DNA from: Sphagnum compactum
Lineage: Eukaryota; Bryophyta; Sphagnopsida; Sphagnales
Reading direction: 5' to 3'
DNA length: 64,000 nt
NCBI GenBank assembly: GCA_965153455.1
Contig: OZ234501.1
Coordinates: forward strand, 11,842,001-11,906,000
The notes beneath the pieces are model-generated. The model had not been told where the DNA came from. It saw nothing but the letters and a program-made list of their open reading frames with translations, and did not search any database. Position numbers and translations under genes: made by a program. The first letter of the stretch is position 1. Each line of letters starts with the position of its first letter. This document shows positions 48,952-64,000 of this stretch, one piece after another.

Positions 48952-50972
48952 GTCAATAGAAGCAAGCAAGCAAATTCAGTTGTTCAGCAAATATTGTCGT
49001 TTCTTTGTATCTGATAGCTTTTGTTTGAGATCGTTTGGTGCTGAAGCAACAGCACTTATGTGTTTAGTGTTTCTCATATGTGTTGGTTCAGAGGTGGTGA
49101 GTAGATCATGGAGTTGTTCTTAGATTGGTTGATGTATTTGGTGGGATCTTTTGTTGCGGCTCCTTTTTTGTTCTTTTACTTGTGAGGATCTCATTCTAGA
49201 AAGATGCTGCAAAATAGCAGTAGTTGTTGTTGATGTGTGACAGATTGCAAACCAAAGTCATGGCAGTTCAGTTGGGCTCTAGATTGGTGAGACCAATTTT
49301 TTTTGGATATTAGGTCTTGTCCTCACATTTGAACTGCAACTCCCTCACTTATAACCCCAATGAGGTTTACTGTCCTGGGAATGGTTTTCATTACAGATGA
49401 TTGCCATGGTTGACATCAAAATCTTAACATGTCTCATCACTGATAAGATCCTCTCTTCTTGAGCTCTAGCTCTGGGCTTTCTGTTTGCAGAGTTCTCTCA
49501 CTTTGGGTTTTGATGAGGTATAAGGAATTCTTCAGGCGCCATTCTTCAGGTATGAGGAAGATATGATTTGCTATTTAGCAAGTTGGCACATGTGAACCTG
49601 TTTGGGATATCTTTTGAGGAAGCTGCACAATTGATGACAAGTCATGTAATTCAACCTGGTGATGATCCCTGGTTGGATGTCACTGCTTGTGTATCATAAT
49701 ATTCATGCCCATGTTGCATTCCTTGATTGTATGTGAACTGGTCATGTTGTGCTGGTTCTCAATGGAGAGCATGCAGAACTTATCTTTGACATCCTCATGT
49801 TGTGTTTGTTCAGCAGTTATCATGGAAGATGTTGGGTCAGTCAGAGGGAAATAGACCCCTACACCAGATAGGGAGAGAGGCTGATGATTGCTAAGGGCAT
49901 GGTATTTTTAAACTTTGAATGTCTGAGCTCTGTTCAATGGAGAATCTCTGGAAGGTTTCACTGGAGAAGCTGTATTCTGGTGGCAAAGATGTACTGTCTC
50001 AATTTCTGTGCTCTCTACAATGCAGTTAAGACACTTGCTATAAGCACAGGTAGCAAGATTAGAACACTTTGTCAAGTGTTTCTCTTGGATGAAAAATTGC
50101 AGCTAGAGCCTACCCACCAATTGTCAAAGTCAAAGTGTTGTTTAAGTTGAACATAATGCCTGAGAGTTCCACAGCTTTAACTCAGATGTACAACAGATAA
50201 ATGCCAAGAGTTGCAATTGGGTCATAGTAATTAGAATACAATACTCTTCGTCAGGCAGGAAGATCATCAATTGCAACAAGAAAAGGAGCCATAGAATACA
50301 TGGCTTCTCACATAACAAGATCTCAACATGAGTAGCTGATGATGATTAATTGCTAGCAAATGACAGTTATTGGCAGCTGATGGTAATTATTTGCCATTGG
50401 TTTTAATTCAAATCATGGCACCTACAGTCCTCATTTTGTAAACCTATCAGTGTGGGGGAAGGGGTGAATGATAAGAGAGTATACTGGATGGCAGCAGTAC
50501 ACCAACTCTGCTGAAACCGATGAGATTCGCTCCTAATATGCTTGAGCAGCTCCTAATATGCTCCATATTCAATGTCCCATTTGTCCCAGTAGACACTTGC
50601 ACTACTGCTTTACCATCCTCAAATATCTTTGCTATCAAGAAGCTTCAACCAAGGAAGGACCTGATTACAAATCCCAAAACCAATGTCAACTAACATATGC
50701 AGGCAGGCAAGCGCCTAAGTAGAAGGCCCTCTGCATTATCTAGCACATCTCTATTTTAGCATGATGTGTATCGCAACACAACCACATAGAAGACAGATCA
50801 CAAAATCAATTCCATTCCTGCAAAATGCCTGCCTCAGCTGTGAAGTGTGACTACATGATGAAGTAGAAACAGCAAATAATTATAACATCAGCTGGAAGTG
50901 GATACTTACCAAAGAGGGCTGAAAACCGCTCAAACATTCAAAAGTGTTGTGCCCTTCTAGGCCACAGAATGG
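48952..50972. other. Convergent 3' flanks of DET2 (+) and the lysyl-tRNA synthetase gene (-)
   Basis: Composition is genic and probably includes both 3' UTRs. No further gene is recognised. Short open frames (49884-50150 +, 50447-50638 -) lack any family resemblance. Confidence 0.5.
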
Positions 50973-55891
<4,919 letters not shown>

Positions 55892-56245
55892 CGCTGCTGC
55901 CTAAGACCCCTCTCTCTCTCTCCCTCTCTCTGCCCTCCTATAACCAGACCTTACCTGTGTCTGGCCGCACAGACATCCAAATGGGTCATCCGGAAAGTCG
56001 GACACACAAACTATGAAAACCTAAGGGGATTAGGATTCAGAGAACTCGGGGACAGAAGAATGCGCAACACCATTAAAACTCTTGGGATTGTTTGCCTCCT
56101 GTTCTTCCTCCTCTGCAGACCGAGATTTGGGAGTTGGAGTTGCAGAGAATCACACACAAAATGCAACAATCCAGTTTGCAATCTGTGGGTCTTTCAGATA
56201 CTTACAGGATCTTTTCTTCGGAGAAGATCCTGTGAATTCGAAAGC
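55892..56245. promoter_or_regulatory. Short divergent promoter region between OVA5 and a putative small gene
   Basis: Only 354 bp separate the OVA5 start (minus) from the favoured start of the downstream small gene (plus), or 168 bp if the upstream ATG at 56060 is used. A CT-rich tract (55908-55935) looks like OVA5 leader. No TATA box stands out, as is usual for housekeeping genes. Confidence 0.45.
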
Positions 56246-57399
56246 ATGTGTGATTCAATGGGTGAGTTTATATTCTTCCCATTTGCAGTCATTTTTCTTC
56301 ATCTGGTTCCTTCCTAGGTTTTTTTGGTTGCCTCTGCAATTTGTAGAAAGTTTTGGAGCTGCTTTGCTTCTGACTTTGCTTCTGTAGATCTATTAAAATG
56401 TGTTGGGTCTCAGTGATTGATGCCATTGTGTAGACATCCAGATTCTGGACCATTGCAATCACCAGGTTTGTGGATTTTTCTCTCTCTTACCAAAGCCAAC
56501 AGAAACACAACAGTGGGTACCTATCTGTCAGGAATTGTTGTGGATTATAAGGTTGATGGTTTGTGCATTTGGACAACATGAGTTTCAGAAATTTGCACCC
56601 TATTGTTCAGGACCAACCATGTCCTACATCTTCGTGTAGGCTCATGACCAGGTTCTTCTACAATTTTTGCATCATCTTTTCTTTTTCTCCTTTTTGCAAC
56701 CAATGGTATCTTTTGTGTATTGATTCAGGAAAAGGGTTGTAGGGTGACAAACTGATTCAGGTTATGGAAGGAATGAGGAGGACAAGGAAATAGAGCAAAA
56801 ACTTGACACTATATTTTTAATTTCCTTTCTACAGCCTGTTTCATGTTCTATGAATGTGTGCTCAGATTTAATGGCTGTCACAATGACAAAAGAGTACAAT
56901 TGATGAACCCAAATGTGTGTCATTGGTCACAGTGAACACTTGAGCTCCTCAAGGATGGTACAGCATTGGTGGATTTGGGACAAGCCTTCTGTTTGGGATG
57001 ATTGGTGGTGCTGCGGTTTCTGATTCATTGCACAGTGAAGTCAATATGCCCGCAATTGGGTACTTTGTGCTGTTGTTGCTGTTGATAAAAAACAGGTATG
57101 ATTTACCCAATTCCAAGTAAGGTTCTAGTACCTGGAATGAAGTTTCTGGGTTGAGAATTGAAGCTGACACCTTCTAGTGAACACAAAGCTTCTGTTATGC
57201 TGTACATCAGATACCACACTAGATGCTCATCATCTATTTGAAATCATGCAATGTTTTTTAATAGACATGGAAAATGGGTAGCAGAAAGTATTGTGAAACT
57301 GGGTAGTAGTAGTGATGTATTTATCCAAAACAAGTAGCATCTTATGGGTGTTTCTCGTCTGTGTAGGAACCAGGGCTCGAGAACCCAACAGAGGAAATA
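56246..57399 (+). CDS. Putative small spliced gene for a hydrophobic protein (63 or 125 aa)
   Basis: Family not recognised. Exons 56246-56261, 56954-57095 and 57366-57399 join in frame (phases 1 and 2, GT-AG) to give 63 residues starting MCDSMGWYSIGG. A hydrophobic glycine-rich segment (FGTSLLFGMIGGAAVSDS) and a second one (IGYFVLLLLLIKN) are followed by a short basic tail ending QQRK. The first exon stays open upstream to an ATG at 56060. That start would add 62 residues beginning with a signal-peptide-like MRNTIKTLGIVCLLFFLLC. The junctions were chosen because they fit, so this model is tentative. Support is the long frame-consistent hydrophobic exon and the head-to-head position with OVA5. 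Confidence 0.33.
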
Positions 57400-58590
57400 G
57401 CTACTTTCAATCAAGCTTCTTTCTGATGCAACAAATTCATTCACATCATCTGAATCATAACAGGTACTCACACAAAACCCTTACACCATGAAGAAATTAC
57501 TTCAATTCAACCAATTGGATATGGGTTTATGGTTTGAAGCTTGAAGGCTAAACCCATTTCCTTACCAGGGAAGAAGAGCAGATTTTCAACTTGATCCGGA
57601 TCATGATGTCATAAGGGTTTGGTAGTAGAAAGAAGGGCAGGAGCTACATAACCAGTTGTCAGAGTTGAACTTGTTAAAGCTCAATTGTTGCCACCTTCTG
57701 CAAAAAAATTAGCTGCAAAATCTGCAAGAAAGATTGCTTTCTGGATGCAGCACTCCTCAACATTCTTAGCTATCTTGTGGTGGGGTAGTTCAGTTTTCCT
57801 TTCATTTTTACTTGAGACAAGACTAACCCATTTTCATCTGTGGAGAAATGCACAACAATCTTTACAAAAACAATGAAACAGATTTCATGGGAGAGTAAGG
57901 GAGAAGAAGACTAGGAGGTTTGTGTACTTTACTTGAGATTTTACGGTAGTAATATGGTACCGTATAGAGCTGTGTTATAGTGTATTTTGATGTATATCTA
58001 CATAGGTGCAAAACTTGATAATTATGGTTTAAATCATGGGGAAAATAATTTTAAAAAATGAATTTGGTAATATTTACTTGAAAGATCAAGGTTTGCATGC
58101 TGGAGACAATTTGTCTAAATATTATCATATTCATGCTAATTCCCTATTTTTTTTCCCCCATTATGTTCATTACTGTACTATGAGAAAGGCTAGTGTGAAA
58201 GATGCACAGTAAGTGGTTTTATGTTTCGTATCATTTGTTGACATGATTAATGAATGGTAAAATGGAGTTGATTGCTTTGCAAATATTTTTGGGATAGCTT
58301 GAATATACTACTAACATCACAAGATTTGAGAATTTATAAATGAATGTGTTAACAAAATTCTGATTCCAAAATGATTTGTCAATTTTGGGATCATAATATG
58401 TAATTGATGGAAACCAAATTGAAGACCAAATGGTGAAGCATGGATTAGAATATATCCAAAGAGATTTGGATACACACTGACATGCCAACCAAACTCTCAC
58501 AAACTTGCCTAAGTAGTTCGTTGTCAAATGTGGTTCTTTCATTTGACACAAATAGATGTCAATATCGTGTGCCAATTTGGGATTGCACAC

Positions 58591-58628
<38 letters not shown>

Positions 58629-59190
58629 TGTCCACAAAACTTGTTCCCACCAGTTTTCAGAAACAAGGTAAAAATATTTATCAAACCCTTTCTCCTCTTC
58701 TCAAGTTGGATATTTGCATGATTGAGTGCAATATTCACCATTTTGTGGGAAGCTAAATGTGGTGTCACTTTGGGCCAACTCAATATTTGAGGTGTGAAAA
58801 AGGCAACATGTATTTGAGAACATTAGATGTCACAATGTCTTTGAAAACCTTGCATGACTAAGTAGAAAATATTTTCTCACATGATCTGTTCTTGGCCCCC
58901 CATCAATGTGTACCCTGGTACTATTTCCTTTGGCAGTTTAAGCCTAATAAGCTAGACTCTCTAGTGTGACATGAATCTGTTTATCTTTTGTAGTACAACC
59001 TTTCTCTTTTTGTTCAGGATAAAAAGCTATAAGGGATTGAAGGGATGTTCCATGCAGAGATTTGTAATGGGCATTTCTGCTTTTGTTAGTTCCGAGGTTT
59101 GTCTGAAGTATCTGACAATGTTATGTTTGTGAGCATTGCCACACTGACCACAAGTTGTAACAACCATCAGAGGTGTGGCCCCAAAGGTGT
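57400..59190. other. Spacer, possibly 3' UTR at its left end
   Basis: An open frame of about 70 codons at 57660-57876 (AQLLPPSAKKLAAKSARKIA) looks protein-like but has no recognisable family or splice partners. A (CT)n(CA)n microsatellite lies at 58591-58628. Nothing else could be identified. Confidence 0.4.
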
Positions 59191-59194
59191 CACC

Positions 59195-59478
59195 CGCCAT
59201 CCTTTGCTTCAAAGCTTAAACATGATTGGGTCATACCACCATCTTTTGTTTTCAAAGTTTAAACATGATTAGGTCATACCACCATCCTTTGTTTTCAAAG
59301 AGTGAACATGATTAGGTCATACCACCATCCTTTGTTTTCAAAGATTAAACATGATTAGGTCACACCACCTCACGGGTTGTTTCAAAGATTAGACACAAGT
59401 AGGTCATACTAATATCCCATTTCTTCAAAGGTTAAGACATGATCAGGTGGTATACTAGCATCCATTGCTTCAAGGATT
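59195..59478. repeat. Six-copy 43-bp minisatellite
   Basis: Core CATGATTAGGTCATACCACC at 59221, 59264, 59307 and 59350 (exactly 43-bp steps), then two diverged copies near 59393 and 59440, joined by ATCCTTTGTTTTCAAAG linkers. Confidence 0.9.
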
Positions 59479-60300
59479 AGACACAATTAAGTCTTAATTT
59501 TATTGTTTTGTTTTGTTCCTTCTTGAGATAATCTCATTTGAGTTTACCATCTTGTGATAGTGTTAGCCATTAGGCTACAACTCTTGGAGATGCTAAACTG
59601 GTTATTTATGTATAGCAATCGAATTGAAAGGCTTTATGCTGAATTAACATATTGAGTTAATTAATCTAATCACTCTATCATAGTAAATAGTTCCTTGTTC
59701 ATTGATTGCTATGACCAGCTCCAACTCGTACCAATGAACACCAAATGTCATTGCAAAGGTATAAGATTCCTCCCACTCTTAATGAGTAGGTGTGAGAACC
59801 CTCCCCCCTCTTGAGCCTCATGATCTTACAAATGTCTAGATTCATGATAATTTTAGTCTCACGATTCGGTGTGAGGCCAGAATTAGGTAATGCCTCATCG
59901 TGGGCCCATTGTTTTGAGAATCCCCCCTCTGACCACTTTTGGAACAAATTCTTTTCATTTGGCGTATAGGCTTACTCCCATAAAAAACTTGCCTCGAGAT
60001 TTTTGTCAGTACTTCACAAGAAGAGTATATCACACTCCCCAAGGCTCGGATAAGTGTGTTCACAAGAGGACATCACACTCTTAAGGTTGGTGGAGTGGGT
60101 TACACACCCTTCTAGTTTCAAACTTCTTTATGAAAGATAAAAGGACCCCTTTAGAAGAGCTTCACAAAGGCTCAAACCTATGAAGCTCTCATGGGATCCC
60201 TTATCCTACACAAAAGTGATTGTAAAAAATTCAACATTGGACAAGAGTTCACTCCCTAGTCATATCACATATCTTGATACCTTTTCACATTTTTCTACCC
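59479..60300. other. Unassigned sequence, possibly old retroelement or UTR DNA
   Basis: Composition is moderate, with many short polar open frames and no recognisable protein or terminal repeat. Nothing can be supported. Confidence 0.3.
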
Positions 60301-60490
60301 CCTAACAGGTACCTACTTATTTGTGCATTCTTAGTTGTTGGTTGGCTAAACCTCATAACTCACTCTCTTATTTGTCCCATAACCTTGACCCCTAATAGGT
60401 ACCTACCTATTTTGTGCATTCGTAGCTGTTGGTTGGCTAAACCTCATAACTCACTCTCCTATTTGTCTCATCCTATTTGTCTCATAACCT
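60301..60490. repeat. Two-copy 90-bp tandem duplication
   Basis: CCTAACAGGTACCTACTTAT through GTTGGTTGGCTAAACCTCAT and AACTCACTCTC occurs at 60301 and again at 60391, with few differences. Confidence 0.85.
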
Positions 60491-60867
60491 GTAAGCTCGA
60501 TGCTCCTATACAATCAGTTATGTTTGGTAACCAACGTGAGCAGACTGGTCATCAGGAATAGTCTTGAAGCTCACACACCTTCAATATTCACAGCAACCTG
60601 CGTGCTTGAGTGGGTTATCTAGTCCGGAATGACTGGCTCCTCGTGACAAGTCCAAAACCTTGCAATTGTTTAAATAGGAAATGTTCGAAGAAGTTATCAA
60701 AAGATGTACTTCACTCGACTCTCTCCCACTTCATTCTAACATGTGCGGAGTCACCAGCTCAGAACCAATGACACAAGGTTATTTCTTTATTGCTTCTGTT
60801 TGCACGTTACCCATGGGCCGACATAGGGCGACATAACCGATACTTCTTCTCTTTCAATGCAACGAAA

Positions 60868-60999
60868 CACCCCACCCCAACCCTAATTTAAGGGAACAAA
60901 TTTCAAGGGGAGAAAGGGAGGGATACAACACGCCCCCCACCCCAACCCTAATTTAAGGGAACAAATTTCAAGGGGAGAAAGGGAGGGATACAACACGCC
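60868..60999. repeat. Two-copy 65-bp tandem duplication
   Basis: AACCCTAATTTAAGGGAACA through GAGGGATACAACACGCC occurs at about 60879 and 60944 with no difference noticed, so it is recent. Confidence 0.9.
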
Positions 61000-62580
61000 C
61001 GACAATCTTTAAAGAATTTTTTAAGAAAATTTTGCATTGTTGATCTTATCATGTTTAGTGTAGTGTAGTCGGTGGTTGCACTCAATTGCAAAGAGTTGAA
61101 CACAAACTCTTTGGAATTTTTTTAATTTTATAAACCGAAAAAAGAAAGGTTCATGTAGTTATCTTAAAGGAAGAGCTTCTGGAAATAATACTAATAATAA
61201 TAATAATATTTTTTAAATAAATATTCTGTAAAAGAAAAAGAAAGAAAAAAAATGTCTCACCACATGATTAATGGGCGACGTGGCTTCACTAGCTTCCGTA
61301 GGATTATATGTGGTTTCCAACTGCCTAGGGGGGGGGACCCGGGAGTAAGTAAGACGCTGGCATGGGCAGCCTGCAAATTTGGACGTACCTTCCAATCAGA
61401 AGCCGCCCTGACACCCCAAGTGGCTGATACATGTGAAATGCATGCAAATGGTATACGCCAATAGGAAGAAGGCACCGAGTCTCCTGGCACCCCCAAACCC
61501 CCCCCCCCCCCCCCACAACCATTCCACTACGGGAATTAAATCCAATTATGATGCTAAAGTCCATGTAAAACCACAATCCCGTCGGTTGGGCCAAATTTTT
61601 TTAAAACACAAAAAAATGAAAAAATTCCACCCCCAATTCCTACACTCATATGTGAAATTACTTGAAAATTGGTAGTTCTTATTGGCTCTAGGGGGACCGA
61701 CTAAGCTACTTTTGATGCGCGAAGCGAAGCTCTAGACTTCAATTGGTCCCACAATTTTTTTAGAAATGTTCGTCCCATGTTAGTTAGTGTGAACTATAAA
61801 GACGTGTGTATTTGGAGGTGATTTTACAAAGAAGAATTTTTCGTCCGTGAAAGGTGGGCGAGTGAAATGCTCGGTCAAAAAGCAAAATGCCCACCCGAGT
61901 GGGTGTTTTGGTTTTTTGAAACAGTCGCCCTCTTTTTCTTTTTTGTCACGCGATACATGGCAAGAAGTATCACATGAAAAAAAATTGAAAAAAAATTTCT
62001 TGTTGGTCTTTATACCGGATAATGCTCTTGGAGCGGGCCGTTTTTTATTTAAGCATCCCGAGTGGGGGTTGATTTCAAAAATGCCGTGCTCCCAAGCCGT
62101 TTTTTCAAGAACACCCCCCCTCCAAAGGGTGTTATAACCTTACAAGTAACTTCGTTTTTTTAACCGTAAAGAACGGGTACAATTTTTTTAGTATATGTGA
62201 AGGAAACCTTATCCTCAATAAAAAAATTCGTCCTCCGGAGAGAATACCGCCTTACGCCTGGTAAGGTGCCTCTCCTCCTTTGCAAACAAAATGAGAGCCA
62301 TCAAAATTGTAGCAGATTTATACGGCCGATCAATCCCTCAAGTGGCGGACGAGTTCTGGGAATTCGGGTCCTGTGCTCCACTCCCAGCTCATGTTAGGCC
62401 CTTGTTCCCAGAATGTCCTCGCTCTTGACCCTTACCTTACACTTCACGGAACATTTTCGGTTGGAACTTTGAGCTTACAATAAAGGGTAGAGCCATTACG
62501 CGAGGCAAGCGTAATGGTCAATTTGTTTACGCATACTCTTCTCCAGCACCTACACTAGTACCTTCACCATTTCGAGTGAG
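61000..62580. other. Unassigned block with homopolymer G/C runs and CCAAT boxes
   Basis: Contains a G9 run near 61328, a C run of about 15 near 61500, CCAAT/ATTGG words (61390, 61460, 61670, 61740) and paired CCCGAGTGGG words (61892, 62048). Open frames on both strands are short and overlapping with no family resemblance. It may be a non-coding or transposon-derived stretch; I cannot assign it. Confidence 0.35.
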
Positions 62581-62963
62581 GCCTCGGAGAGCATCCCCAC
62601 TAGTGCTTAGTATGTGACCTTGCAAAAATATTTCTCACATCCAAGTTTTAATTATTCACTATTTTGCAACTCCAGCCATTAAAAAGAAAAACTGAAACTG
62701 GGTTGTTCGCAAATATGTGGGAAACACCAATAGCAAACCACCTGGACCAATCATTATGATTGGCCAATCAGAAACAGGGAGCAGCAGTCACATCATATTT
62801 ATTACACTTTTCTTTATATATCAGGTGCAAAGCACCAATGCAACTCCTCTTTGCCAGCATCCGGAGCAAACCCACTTTGCTGAGTCAAACGGCATATTTT
62901 GACAATCTGATTTTTAAAGTTCAGGGTCACATACTGAGCACCGGTGGGGATGCTCTTAGAGGC
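62581..62963. mobile_element. 383-bp MITE with ~40-bp terminal inverted repeats
   Basis: The left end GCCTCGGAGAGCATCCCCAC, TAGTGCTTAGTATGTGACCT pairs with the reverse complement of the right end, GCCTCTAAGAGCATCCCCAC, CGGTGCTCAGTATGTGACCC (62924-62963), with only about six mismatches in 40. There is no coding capacity. GAGCATCYCCA-type termini are common in plant MITEs. No clear target-site duplication was found, so superfamily is open. Confidence 0.8.
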
Positions 62964-64000
62964 TATATTTGACCTTTGGAAATATTAAAATTAGACTTAG
63001 CAGCCCTGAGATTTAGTCCTGATGATACCCTCATGTTGTTATATTATTATTTTTTCAAATGCTGAAATTTTAGAAAATTAAAGTCCCTTCCTGCTAAAAA
63101 AAATTTTATAATAGTTTTTACCGATGCCAAAATTTCATAGAATTCAAGAAGTTGTTACAAGGTAGTTTTAGGGTTAAAGTATGTATATTATTGCATATAT
63201 TTTGAGCGATTTCAGGCTGTTGTTGATTTTTTTTTTTTTAAAATTTTGTCAAAAATTCCAAAATTTTTTGAATTGAAATCAAATTTTCAAAATAAAATAA
63301 ATTGTTCGGTTAGAAGAAACCCAAAACTCTTGAGGGTTTTCAGAGTTTTTTGGTTTTAACCATGGTTAGGAGTGTAGGTTCTGTTTCACCTAATTATTAA
63401 GGTCATACACCCCTCCTCCCATGAAACCTGACATGAACTCGGTTTGGGTACATCCAGAGCTGAGTCATAACAAGTTTCCAATGGATGGTGGTGTAGGCTG
63501 CTGGGTTGCTTGCTGGTTGGGTCTGGCCCGTCCCACTAGCAAGTTGCCCCTCAAAGTCCGCAAGTGTGTTTGGTGTGCTGAGCACTAATGTACAGAGAGC
63601 TAGGAAACAAGGAAGTTGGAAAGTTTCAATGTTGTTTTCACACTTGCACCTACTTTGATTTTTTGGACATTTGCTCCCAAAAAAAATCCAAGTCAAAAAA
63701 GGATGTGCATGTTTTGAAAACTTAGTAGGATGTCAAATAACTTAGTGTAAAACTCAAGTTGGAACACTACAAAGCCCCCTTCCCACCCTCCAAATTTTTT
63801 TTTAGAAAAGATGGAGGTAGAAACGAACAAGTGAACTTCTTTCTCAAAATTTTGTCATTTCAAAGACCACAACCAAATTACTTTTCGATGCTTTGCATCA
63901 AGCTTTTTGGGTTTAACTAAGCCTCACACTTATATATATTCATATATATATAACAACTAGAACACTAATTCGTTGTAGAAATGAAACCAAAGGACAACCT
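62964..64000. other. AT-rich right end of the window, no gene recognised
   Basis: The minus-strand open frame at 63403-63696 (97 codons) shows a weak hydrophobic start but no recognisable domain. The rest is poly-A/T-rich sequence and TATATA runs near 63935-63955. Confidence 0.4.

Noticed and set aside
57660-57876. About 70-codon frame containing AKKLAAKSARKIAFW
   Set aside because: Looks protein-like, but there is no defensible start, splice partner or family; left as a note in the spacer entry.
59479-60700. Possible LTR of a retrotransposon
   Set aside because: No paired long direct repeat, primer-binding site, polypurine tract or gag/pol remnant was found.
63403-63696. 97-codon minus-strand open frame with a hydrophobic start
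   Set aside because: No recognisable domain or conserved cysteine pattern; not supportable as a gene.

Overview
This window is nuclear DNA of a land plant. The genes are split by GT-AG introns, UTRs and spacers are long and AT-rich, and every recognisable gene is a plant housekeeping or plant-specific type: an Euonymus-type (EUL) lectin, an AAAP amino-acid transporter, a plant RNI-type LRR protein, an intronless DET2-type steroid 5-alpha-reductase and an organellar lysyl-tRNA synthetase. I cannot name the species. The abundance of pogo/Tigger-like remnants and the degree of divergence from the Arabidopsis proteins I can recall would fit a non-seed plant, but that is inference.

Layout. 1-1793: 3' part of an EUL lectin gene (+). 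6.0-11.0 kb: a decayed pogo/Tigger-like transposon with a broken DDE transposase. 12.7-14.0 kb: two minisatellite fields. 15.2-19.0 kb: an 8-exon AAAP amino-acid transporter (+) with internal tandem repeats in its leader and third intron. 19.7-23.6 kb: a 3.9-kb Mutator-like element with ~380-bp terminal inverted repeats, a 10-bp target-site duplication and an unrecognised 212-codon ORF; it sits in a minisatellite. 24.7-25.4 kb: remnant of a MULE transposase with a SWIM zinc finger. 28.6-31.7 kb: an LRR gene (-). 32.2-47.5 kb: gene-poor, very AT-rich block with a second Tigger-like relic in two pieces, a head-to-head telomere-type motif and a 22-base poly-G run. 47.5-48.95 kb: DET2 homologue (+) behind a three-copy ~190-bp repeat. 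51.0-55.9 kb: complete 15-exon lysyl-tRNA synthetase (-), divergently arranged with a possible small spliced membrane-protein gene (56.2-57.4 kb, +). 59-64 kb: minisatellites and a 383-bp MITE.

The genes do not form a pathway or cluster; they are independent plant genes separated by transposon and repeat debris. The most interesting unexplained object is the 19.7-23.6 kb element: it has complete termini, is studded with a GAAACATG-like word, and carries an ORF I cannot assign. Splice structures were deduced by hand from reading-frame phase, splice dinucleotides and family alignment from memory; no search was run.
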